A stretch of DNA of 64,000 nt from positions 48,279,291-48,343,290 of the forward strand of contig CP154956.1 of the NCBI GenBank assembly GCA_039621445.1. Direction: 5' to 3'. The notes below the pieces were generated by a model. The model was given only the letters and a program-made list of their open reading frames with translations, had not been told where the DNA came from and did not search any database. The position numbers were made by a program, and so were the translations under genes. Numbering within the stretch: the stretch's first letter is position 1; every line of letters starts with the position of its first letter. The DNA is from Euglena gracilis. Its lineage: Eukaryota > Euglenida > Euglenophyceae > Euglenales. Positions 20,405 through 30,900 of the stretch are shown here, one piece after another.

Positions 20405-21733
20405 CTAAAACCGTTAACCGTTCACGGGCTTCCCCACGTGAGGAAACGGGGTGTGTTCACGGGTGCGCACTACGGCACCCGTGAACGGACCCCGTTTTCA
20501 CATATGCGCACCCGTGGTCGGTTCACGGGTGCACAGACGGCAGCCGTGGACGGAGTTTTACATAAAAAAAAGGAAAAACATTTACGCAGTAGGGAAGAGG
20601 ATGTGAAACAAATGGCGAACCTGGAGAACTTCAGGGGTGGGGGCAGGAATGCAAGAGGTGGCATAGGGAACTGACACGCGGCAAACTAAATTTCGGTGCG
20701 AGGCACATGCTCGCGATGCCTTTCGGCATGGTCAGAGGAACAACAGGACGGATAACTCAACGACAACCCTGACAAATCCACGCTTTTTTCGGCGCGCGAC
20801 GCAACTCAGCACACACAAAATGATACGTCTCACCACAAACGGAACAACGAACACTTTTGGCTGCAGCCACATCCGTGTCACTAAAAGCACGCACACCACA
20901 CCGTGGGCACAACGGAATAGAAGATGGGGGTGCGGGTGGGAAAACGGAAGGGACAACAGACAGAATTTGGATAACGGTGGCGCCTTCCGGCGCCGGGTCT
21001 GCGTGCCAGTTCAGGTGCCAATGCCTTGTAAATGTTGCTTACAGCATTTACATAGGTCCGAAAACTGGACACTGGCATGGAGCGAAGGCGCCCATCTTTT
21101 CCTACCTTCTCCTGCCTTGTCTGGACCCAGGCATCGGCTTCCTGCTGCGTCTTGAAAAGTTCACGAGCATCAACGCACCATCTGGCCCATCCCACCAAAA
21201 CTTCGTCCAAAGAGCCAAAAACAACGCCATGCCGGTTGCAAACATCTATATACTCCAAAAAACACTTTACTGCGGCATGGTTCTTGGGGCCCAGGTCACA
21301 ATTTTGACCACCGGTGGGGAGACTGCCTAAAAGGGCATCCACTGCAGCAGCTCCTAGGGAGCCGGCACCACGTAAAACAGCCCAAAATTCATCTACGTTG
21401 GGGGGGGCGGGGCATCTGTGCTTCCATCATGTTGGCAAAACGCTTCATCGGACTGTGGGGAAAAGCAGAGGACAGACAGAAACACAAATGTAAAAAACCC
21501 AAAAAATTCAAATTCCGATCACGGGTAACACCTTGCGCAACCGTGGTCGGTTCACGGGTGCACGCACGGCAGCCGTGGACGGAAATTCCGTTCACGGGTG
21601 CGCACTACGGCACCCGTGAACGGCCAAAGTTCACCCGTGAACGCCAAAAACGCGATTTTTGACCCCCTAGGCATCTCGTTAGGAAGCGCTTGCCTACTGC
21701 AAGGAAGCCTGTGAACTTGGTTAACGGTTTTAA
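20405..21733. mobile_element. Element carrying a short recombinase-related gene, with flanking palindromes
   Basis: The ends are inverted copies of about 14-16 bp: CTAAAACCGTTAACC at 20405 and GGTTAACGGTTTTAAG at 21719. Inside each end lie two further repeats in mirror order. A is a palindrome around TTCACGGGTGC/GCACCCGTGAA (20455-20488 and 21588-21623). B contains CGTGGTCGGTTCACGGGTGC (20513-20555 and 21541-21582). The gene at 20757-21448 lies between them. A gene-less relative of both ends occurs at 54.18-54.72 kb. Exact borders and any target duplication are not resolved. Confidence 0.65.
20757..21448 (-). pseudogene. Short recombinase-related protein: core-binding-like domain plus PHD finger, no catalytic domain
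   Basis: Starts MKRFANMMEAQMPRPP. After a frame change in a run of eight C (on the coding strand) it continues NVDEFWAVLRGAG...LLGSLP and the family motif VSSFRTYVNAVSNIYKAL. A second frame change or a short intron (acceptor GCACGCAG) leads to a complete C-terminal PHD finger: CPRC, CSVC, ETYH-x2-C, WICQGC, then stop. The catalytic domain present in the 14-16 kb copy is absent. The homopolymer shift could be a sequencing error, so it may be an intact gene. Confidence 0.7.
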
Positions 21734-21838
21734 GAAAAAAGCGGGGTCCGATCACGATTCCCGGTGGAGAAACGGGGGGCGCCTACGGCGCCCCCCGTTT
21801 CTCCACCGGGAATCGTGATCGGACCCCGCTTTTTCTTA
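21732..21838. repeat. 52-bp-arm palindrome with GGCGCC-TAC-GGCGCC centre
   Basis: Arms AAGAAAAAAGCGGGGTCCG... and complement, one single-base bulge, loop TAC. It touches the right end of the recombinase-related element; half of it (CACCGGGAATCGTGAT) reappears at 54.68 kb. Confidence 0.93.
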
Positions 21839-22650
21839 TAAAAAATTGGTTTATGTGTGTGAGCTCATGTAGCCCGGGTGAAGCTGTGCCACCCGCCTTG
21901 AAGTGAATACTGTTGGTTTGGTCGGCTCGCACACCGTTTGTATTCGAACCAACAACTGATGCGCATTGGGCCCAATTCTCTCTTGCACATGGCAAGGCTC
22001 GGTGTCAAGACCCCATCAAACTTCAAGTCCCGGCCAAGTCCTGTGTAACCGCAATCAAAAATTGTGCAATTTCCTCCAGAGGCCCACGTGTTGTCCTTGG
22101 ACCTCACCTTGGTGACAACAGAGCTGCAACAGACACCATGACAGCGTATGCCAATGTCGGAATCAATGTGGGAGTGGATCCGCGCGTGTGCATCAATTGT
22201 AAGCGAATGCCGAACTTTTCTCGGAGAGGAAGAATGCTTCATCGACTCTTTCCGCTCTTAGGGGGTGGGGCGGGACACGGGGGGGGGGGGCACAGAGGGA
22301 ACATGCCCCTTTTCGGGACCTTCCGGGACGAAATTTTCGACTTTTCAAGGGACCAAAAATTCATTTCATATCGACCCCGAGCCAGGCTCCATGCCATCCT
22401 AGGTGGAAAAAAAGGGATTGTGGGTTGGGGAAAGTCAAAATGGCCTTGAGAATCCATGAAAAATTGTGGAAAATTATGCCAAACTGCTAAAAATTCATGC
22501 TGCATCGTTGCCTTGGCTACCTTCTAGGGACCCCCCTAAAGTGCGGGACACGGGGGGGACACGGGGGGAGGGGAGGGGGACACGGGGATCACACCCCCTG
22601 ATGGTCGTCTTCCACATTTGTTGGCTACTGCACATCTTGCCCTATGGCGG
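21839..22650. other. No recognised gene
   Basis: A 125-codon minus-strand frame (22242-21865) exists but I recognise no family in it; the rest is repeat-like with G runs. Confidence 0.4.
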
Positions 22651-22660
22651 GTGTACCATA

Positions 22661-22833
22661 CCACCCCCCCCCATATTGTCCCCCCCCATATTGTCCCTCG
22701 GCCCGGCCGACGGGGGGTTTTTTTGGCTCGGCCAATGAAATTTCCTTTGGTACCCCCATATTGTCCCCCCCCCCCATATTGTCCATTTGGGGTCCCAGTG
22801 GGAAGGTGGTTGGGACAATATGGGGGGGGGGTG
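22661..22833. repeat. Poly-C-capped inverted-repeat element (CATATTGTCC variant)
   Basis: Ends ACCCCCCCCCATATTGTCCC and complement, interior shares GGCTCGGCCAATGAAATT with the 11.1-11.55 kb inverted repeat. Confidence 0.82.
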
Positions 22834-22875
22834 TCCTGTGGCGATTCCGTGATCCCTATGGGGACCATTTGCTTT

Positions 22876-23060
22876 GACAAGCTCACACAACACCACAATG
22901 CTGTGCGGAGATGCAGTGGCAATGGTCATGAGGGAGAACGGAGCCCATACAAGGACTGAAGTCACAATCGGGGGCAAGACATAGTTGGCGGACGTGCGTT
23001 GTGTGGTGTGGATCCAGCTGGGCCATTGGATGTGGACCAGGTGTTGGAGAACATGGGCGC
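22876..23060 (+). pseudogene. Second copy of the retrotransposon 3'-end fragment
   Basis: Homologous over about 160 bp to the minus-strand copy at 19.9 kb: DKLTQHHNAVR, then after a shift DAVAMVMRENGAHTRTEVTI GGKT, then VDPAGPLDV in another frame. Opposite orientation, more decayed. Confidence 0.6.
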
Positions 23061-23139
23061 AACAAAAAAACTGAAGGATCACCAACCTCCAACACATCTG
23101 TGAAGCAGCAGGATGGTTGCGTTGCCCAATATCACCCAT

Positions 23140-23558
23140 GGAGGCTGGGCACATCGGGGGGGGGGGGCTGAGGAGGGGGGCGAGCGGCCGCGCGGGCAGC
23201 CGCGCGGGGGGGAGGGGGGGGGGCCGAGGGTGGCCGCGCGGGCGGCGCGCATCCTAAAATCGGTGATTTTCGGGTCCAAAAAGTGGTCATTTTTTGCCAT
23301 TTTTGGGCCATTTTTGACCCAAAAAGTGCTTTTTTGGCCACGCGCAGAGCGCGCGGCCCCCAAATTTGCCATTTCATGTCCGAAAATGGTCATTTTTGGT
23401 CATTTTTGGGCCTCAAAAAAGTCGCGATTTTTTCACAATTTTTTTTTCTCTTGGCTATGCTAGGCACAGTGGGGAGGGGGGGGGGGCGAGCAGCCGCGCA
23501 GGGGGGGGGGGGGGGGGGGGGGGAGGGGGGACCTCCCCGAGCGGCGCGCCTAGCCTCC
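23140..23558. mobile_element. GGAG-TIR element type 1, copy 2
   Basis: Ends GGAGGCTGGGC / GCCTAGCCTCC (one mismatch), flanked by CAT/CAT. The middle is nearly identical to the 18.5-kb copy. Confidence 0.92.
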
Positions 23559-23710
23559 CATGTTCTAGCCTTCGCAACATCTGTTGGCGAGCGTATGGCA
23601 GCTCATGGTGATAATCTGCCGTTGTTCTCTGGCCAACCCCCCTTTAAGTAGCCAACCTCCCTGTAAGAGCTTGGCGACCCCAAAATGACACCCCCCAAAT
23701 GACCCCCATG

Positions 23711-24126
23711 GGAGGTTAGGCAGTACGGGGGTGGGGGGGCTGTGGAACCCCCGGTGAACTTCACCGGTGAACGGGAGGGGGGGGTACTTTTGGCGGTGAA
23801 GTTCACTGGTGAAGTTCACCGGTGATGGGGGTGAAATTCTCATGGGTGAAATTTTGTTCCTTTCCACTCAAAATGGTCATTTTGAGGTTGATGCTTCATG
23901 GAATTTTATCGAAATTTCCGAAAACTTGCCCAAAATGTCATTTTTGGCCATTTTTGGCCGAAAAGTGCTCTCTTGGTGAACTTCACCGGTGAAGTTCACC
24001 GATGGGTTAGGCAGAGGGGGGGGGGAGGGGGTCCGGGACCCCCCGGTGAACTTTCAAATGGTGAACTTCACCATAGGGGGGGGGGGGAGGGGGGTCAAAA
24101 TGACCAAAGTCTACTGCCTGATCTCC
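23711..24126. mobile_element. GGAG-TIR element type 2, copy 2, just upstream of WDR92
   Basis: Ends GGAGGTTAGGCA / TGCCTGATCTCC, flanked by ATG/ATG. Same interior as the 17.8-kb copy in reverse orientation. It ends 135 bp before the proposed WDR92 start codon. Confidence 0.92.
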
Positions 24127-24261
24127 ATGGGTGATGGAGTCCGTTGTTGGGTCCATTTGGGCGGGGGAGGCACGTCCACGACAATTTTTTCCTCAAGAAT
24201 TGTTGTAACTTTGGATTTTATGTCTTATTCTTCGGCTCTTCTCAGATTGCATGTTCCCAAA

Positions 24262-24416
24262 ATGACTTATGAAGAGCAAGAGCCCCACGTGGGTCCTTTG
24301 ACAAAGCACAGGCAACAAATTATTGAGTATATCAAGAAGTCGTTGAATTACACCCCTTTCGAGACAAGATGGATTCCTGCGTCCAACAGATTTGTGACAG
24401 CTGGAAGTTACCCAAG
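24262..24416 (+). CDS. DNAAF10: WDR92-like exon 1 (N-terminal)
   Basis: Encodes MTYEEQ... then [20 protein letters not shown] and [16 protein letters not shown], matching the family N-terminus (a QII-x-I-x-K-x-x-NYT-x-x-x-x-x-W-x-P motif). It ends in phase 2 (AG of an Arg codon) at donor AAG|GTGTGT. The start is ambiguous because the reading frame is open further upstream. Confidence 0.88.
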
Positions 24417-24935
24417 GTGTGTGTTTTGATGTAACGTGACCCCCCCCCCCCTGTTTTGGGGGTCAAAAATTTTTCGGCCGAAAGACCGCGCCATTGTTTA
24501 GGTTGGGAGGTGCCCCCCCCCTCCTAGACCGGGGGGGGGGGTCCGAACCACCCCCTCATATTGCAGCCTGGTTTGGACTCGGTTCGGGTCTAGCCCCCAA
24601 GAAATTTTTTTACACATGTTCATCATTTGTGTCATTCCAGGGTCATTATTCTTTCATGTCCAAATGGAGTCACCATTTTTGTCCAAATGGAATCATTCCC
24701 CCTGACCTTTTGAGCCATTATAACTGTCCACTTGAGGCCATTATTTGTGCCCATTGACCGTAATTGTGCTGAGCTCATTGTAGAGCAATCTTTGGGTTTA
24801 ATCATAAAAGTTAATGGCATGTGTGAAGGTGGCACCGATTCTTTTTTTTTAAAAAAGGGGTGTTTCAGTTTTTTTTATTAAAAAAATGTGTATTTTAGTG
24901 CATCTTTTTTTGCATCTTTTTTGCATCTTTTTTGC

Positions 24936-24991
<56 letters not shown>

Positions 24992-27900
24992 TTTTTGTTG
25001 AAACTCACATTTTCTTCAGTGCTCTATATTCTATTCCCCTATCATTCTTGTAAATTTGGTGCCTTTTTTTCTGCTTTTGGTTAATTTTTGTGCTTTTTCC
25101 GACTTTTCTCTCAGATTTTGCTCAATTTTTTGTGCATTTTTTCAAAAAATAATGCAAGCAATGTGGTTTTGTTTGGATACCATGAAGCAAAGCTGGCATT
25201 CAAAAAAAAACGGTTTTTTTTTCGTTTTAAAAAAACAAAAAAAAGCCAATGCCAATGGAGGTTTGGCAAAATAATTTGAAACGGTTTTTTTCCTCCCTCC
25301 CACAGAAATTTTCTGTGCCTGGTTGTTACAAATCATACCCAAGCGACAGTGAAAATGAGTAGCCGTTGCAGTAGCCGTTGCTTTTTGCTGCCCTTCAACC
25401 CAAAGACCATCACTCTGAGTGGTCTTCATAAAGGCTTCTTTGCTTTGCCTTGCTTGCTCCTATTCCTAAAAATAGTTTGCGCCAAAGAACGTTGGGGTGT
25501 TTTGGGCTCATGCGCGGGATTGATTTGGAAATGTCAAGGAAAAATTCATTTTTAAAAAAACTGTTTTTTGGCGTTTTTTTTTAAAAAGCACGTTTTTTTT
25601 AAAAAAAACACGTTTTTGCCAGCTCTGCCATGAAGAATTGATAGTGTTTTCATACTGCCGGTTCCAATCATAATTAAGGGGAAAACTTGACCCCCAATTT
25701 AACTAAGTTGTGTGTAGTGCTGGGCTTTTACGTGTGTGATGGTGCCATGCTGCAGCAGATGTTTGAGGCGTGTGGCAGATGGTTGAGGCCCGGCCCGGCC
25801 CGGCAGCCTGGCCGGCGGCCCAGCCCGGCCCGGCCTGGCACAGCCCGGTGGCCCTGGCAACCCGGCAGTCCAGCCCAGCCTGGCCCGTACCAGCCGGCGG
25901 CCCAGCGGCTGCATGGCCCGGCCCATTTTCAGCTTGCCTGGCCCGTACCAGCCGGCGACCCAGCGGCTGCATGGCCCGGCCCATTTTCAGCTTGAAGACA
26001 GTTTTTCTGGGTCCAGGAGGCCAAAACACATCGTTTCGGGCATTTTTTTTTAAGTCCGTGTACTGCCCCTCCGACTCAGGACAAGTCGGTGTATCCTAAT
26101 GAGGAACATCAGTGTCGCTCAGGGTACATTTGTCTTTGTCTTCACAGCTCCATGTTGCCCGCACAAGTCGTGAACGTCGCTGAGGCTGCCTTGGGACCTT
26201 TGCCAACACCTGCAGAGTTGTTGGCAGGGTTGAAGGTGGCAGTTGAACCCCAGAACACAGAACCTGCGGACACAGTGCTTTTTGGGGATGTTTCCAGCCA
26301 AACTGTGCCCCAGCCTAAGGGTAGCGTCAAAAATCAGAAGGGGGGATATACCGCCCTCGCCAATTTTCAAAAAGTTTGCGAACTGCGAGGCTATGCCACC
26401 ACTGATTTGGATGACTACATGGTGGCGTTTGCAAAGTGGGTTCTTTCGGTACACGCTTTGCATGACACAGAAGCTGAGAAGATTGCGACAAAGGCACAAA
26501 GGCAGCTTCTATGTCAACAAGCTGGGATGCCCATGTACGAATGGGCTCCGCAAACGTTGACATCGTATGTCAACGCATTGGCTGTGCTGTACAAATCAAC
26601 AAAACCCAAGAATCCCATCGTCCCCAAAGCAAAACGCCATTTTCCAAAGTTCGTTCCATTTGTGAATGACGGCTGAAAATGGCGAAGGCACGAGAGCCGG
26701 AGGTGCGGGTGTTGGACGATGAGGACATGCTAAAGTTACACGCACAGACCAACTGGGGTTCATGGTACGAGCAGCAACGATACAACCTGATGGTGCTGGC
26801 TTACAACTTGGGGCAGAGGGCAGAGTCCATGGAACAACTTTGCATTGGCAATTTCCATGCCTTGAGTGCCTTGACCAGGTTTTTACGGTAGCTGCTCCCT
26901 ATTCCCTCCCGTGCCGCGTCACAACAGCAAGAGGATGATTGTTCTGGGGCTCCATTCGCATTAGTCCGGGTGGTGGGAACATCCAGGTGGCCACTGATGG
27001 AAATGGGGGGGGTACACCGGACTCAGGACAAAGTCCGCATCCCCCCCCCCTGGACTTTGTCACCCCTGAGTCCGTCGTAGGGTACACCGACTTTGTCCTG
27101 AGTCGGAGGGGGGGTACACGGACTTAATGCAAGACCCCCCCTACACGGACTTTGTCTTGAGTCCGGGGGGGGGGGGCACGGACTTTGTCCTTCGGACAAA
27201 GTCCGTGCCCCCCCCGGACTCAGGATAAGGGGGCCTTTCCTGATATAATTTTTGACCTTTTTTTTCACCCAGAAATGACCCAAAATGTATGTGTCTTGGG
27301 CCACAAACGGCGGGACGGGGGGTCGAAAAACGCTCATTTTCGGCTCGAAAACAGTTTTTCCCGGAACCGGGAGGCCAAAAAAAGCATTGTTTCGGGAAAG
27401 AAAAAAGTTTTTCGGGGTTTTCCGACTTTTGGGACCCGGAAATTACCCAAAATCCATGGTTTCGGCCCAAAACGGCCCTCTCCTCGCTGCCTCTGGAAAG
27501 TTTGAAAACACCGAGGACATTTTGAATTTTTTTTTGCAAAATCCAGTTAACAGCCCCCCCCCCCTCCCCGCCCCCAATCAAAGCCCCCCCCCCCCGAGAT
27601 TTTATCCAATTTATGGCCCCATGGGGCTATTAATTGTGGGTTTCGTTAAAAAATGAAATATAAGTGGATTCAACTAAGTAAACCAACCATATCATTTTGC
27701 AATTTTGCACTAAATTTTCCTTTGGTGTTGCTAGTGACGTGGTCAGGCTGACTTGTCGGCCTGACCGCCAATAATTTAACCCCCTTGGTGGGGGGAGGTC
27801 GACCACCTCACCCAGCCGCCAGGCTTTCCTCTGTATTTCCAGGGGTGCTGATTTTTAGGCCAAAGTTTTTCGTTTGGCACATGGCCCATTCTGTTCTGCT

Positions 27901-30900
27901 TTGCCTGTTCCGACTTAGCAATTTTTGGTCCATTTTGTGCTCATAAATCTGTGATTTTCAAAATATCTTCTGATACGAAAATTGTGTTCAGAACGCCGGA
28001 TCGGGCGTGAAGCCGTGTTTCAGAACGCCGGTTCGGGCTGCCGCCCGAACCGGCGTTCTGAAACACGGCTTCACGCCCGAACCGGCGTTCTGAACACAGT
28101 TGTTGAAACCGTGGATTAGGGGCTCTAGCTTCACGCCCGAACCGGCATTCAAGGAATCACGGCCAATTTCGCCCTAAATACCCATTTTTTGAAACGTTTT
28201 GAGCATTTTTGACCTCCTTTGGGCGAATGGCGATGTCCATCGGCCGATTGAAGTTTTCACAAATGTGATGCCATGTTACCCATCAATCGAAAGCTCTTCT
28301 CAAGGGCCACAGGATTCAGCAATAATGCACACAGTGCTTATTTTCAGCGATTGTGTATTCCAAAATTTGACATCCTAATGTGTGAAATCCCACACCTTAG
28401 GTGCCATACATATCAATTGAAAGCTCTCCCCATGAGCTTTCATTTGGTACCCTCAAAACTCAGCCACTGCACAGCGCCCTGAAAATCGCTGATCGCATGT
28501 TCCGACCCTTTTCGCAAATTCCAAAATCCACTGTTCACCTGCCATGTTGCCCCTTGATCGATAGCCCTTCTCGAGGGCTTTCAGCAGATGGCCTTAGATT
28601 TCAGCCGTGCTGCATGGTATTTTATTTCAGAAATTCCCCAAATTTGACCAAATGGAAATTGTTGCATAAAATACCCCAATTTCTGGCCAAATACCCCCCA
28701 AAAACTGCTCAGATATGATTGCCATATGTCTAAAAACCATTTTGGACATTTTTTGGCACTTTTTATTTTGGGTCCCCTGGACGCCGTCTTCCCGCCCGAA
28801 CCGGCGTTCTGGACGCCGGTTCGGGCGTGAAGCCAGAGCCCCAATACACGGTTTCAAAATGGTGGCCAATCAAAGGAAATCACCAGGGACCTAAAAATAT
28901 CTTGGGGATCTTCTATCACCCCTGTACAAGCCGCCAAGGCTTGCGGCACGCCTCCTCTGGAAAGGAAAGAGGAAAACAGACACGTAATTACTTGCAAACT
29001 GAGATACGACACGCTTTTATGTTCTGAGCCAAAATTGTCTGAAGGCCTGACCTCCAAAACCAGCATGGCCAATATTCTGCCCGGGGCCTTATTGGTGGGC
29101 AGTGAGCGAAATTCCGCCTTCCATTTCATCGAAATGTCTGTACAAGAGAAAATTGCTTTGGCACCAAATTTTAAGAAGTTTTTCAACAAAATAATTGGAA
29201 GAAGTTTTTCAATGAAATAATTGGAATGACACGAAAGCCAAGTTATTGGGGGGCCTTTGGTGCAGTCACCCCCCGAAGTGTTGAACACGAGTTCTGCGTT
29301 TCATTCCGATTATCTTCTTTGGTGGAATCTCGGCACAGCAAAATGGGGACCCCCTCGACACAGCATGCCGAACCATACCAATGAATTTTCCTTGGGAAAT
29401 TCTGGCTGTCCACCACGGTGGACCCCCCCCCCCTGGGGGACTGACCCCCTCGGCACGGCAAAATGGGGACCCCCCCCTGGTGGCCGAGGGTCCTCGTCAG
29501 ATGTGCCGAACCTCCTGTTTATCTCTTGCTTTTTTCCATTTCACCAGGAATACTGGGTGCTTGTTCATTTATCAATTGAATCGTGGCGAATTGAAGCAAG
29601 TGGCAGAGGTGTGAATGTGGGATTCCCTATCGGGGGCACCGTTCAAGCGAATTTTCGAGCTTGTGTACATGTCCAACTTCTTGTTGGACACCCATTCGCA
29701 AAATTGGTCTGGTGATCTTGGCCACAGTTTTTTTTTAATTTAAAAGCAAGAAACACGAGTTTTTTGAAGGAAAAATGGCCCATAAAAACTTTTTTTTGAA
29801 ATGATGTCCCATTGGGATTGGGTGTTTCTGTCCCAATGCACGTTGTATACGGGAAAAAGTGCCCAAATGGATTGGGTTAAAAATGTCAAAATTCCATTCA
29901 AAAAACCATCAATTATGACCTCAAAAACAAAAAACCAAAACAAAAACAGCTTTGGTTGTTTGTAAAAAAAATGACAGCGTGGGTTTGGAGAATTTCTTTT
30001 TAAGAAGAATCAAATAAGAACGCGTTTCCCGTTGAAAAATCCACGTTTTTCAAAGCCATAAAGAGTTATTTTTCTTCAAAAAGTACAATACATAGGTGTA
30101 TATGTGTATATGTACATACAGAATTTCACAGGAATTATTGTTTCCTTGTTTTCCCTCTGATTATCAAAAATGCTCACAAATTCAACCTTTTTTGGAAAGG
30201 GCCTGAAATCCCGCCCCCCCCCCCGCCCAGAACGTTTGAACCCCCTTTTTTTGGCTGCCAGCTTTGCCTGTGGGGTCTTCGTTCTTATATTTAAGAGAAG
30301 GTGCAGTGAGGGGTTGCTGAGGTTTTTTTCCTGATTTCCTGAACCCAGGGAACTTTGGAAAAAATTCCCCTCCAGCATTGGAGAGGGATATTAATGTGAC
30401 GATTGCCCCCACCCTCCTATTTTTGCCACCCTTCATGCGGCCTAAACAAACAAACAAATAAATAAAAAATAAATAAGGGGAGTTCCCTTGACTCCCCTCT
30501 ATTTGGCCACTTTGGACTCATGTCACCAACCGGCCCAATGAAAGTTTATTCTCTGGAGATGGGTACCCCCCACCGGAATTGGCCAATTGGGTTGCGGTCA
30601 AAAAGGGGTTACGTAGGGGAAGGCAACAACAACAATAACAATCCTAATTTTGCACTCAGCTTACAGAGAAAGCAAAGTGCTGCTCGATGCAGGCATATTG
30701 CGCAGCCTTAATTTTTGTAATTGGTCCCTTTTGACGGCTCGTGATATAGATTCACTTAACACCTGTGTGACCCCCCCCCCCCCCCGGGGAGGGGGGGGTG
30801 GGGGGGCTTTTTGGCTGGATTTTGGATGGGTGGATGGGTGGGTGGGTGGGCCGGGGGGGGGGGGGGCATAGGTGGGTGGGTTTTCGGAAAAAGTGGGTGG

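Noticed and set aside
21865-22242. 125-codon minus-strand frame with several Cys
   Set aside because: No Cys spacing typical of a zinc finger and no recognised motif, so not called as a gene.
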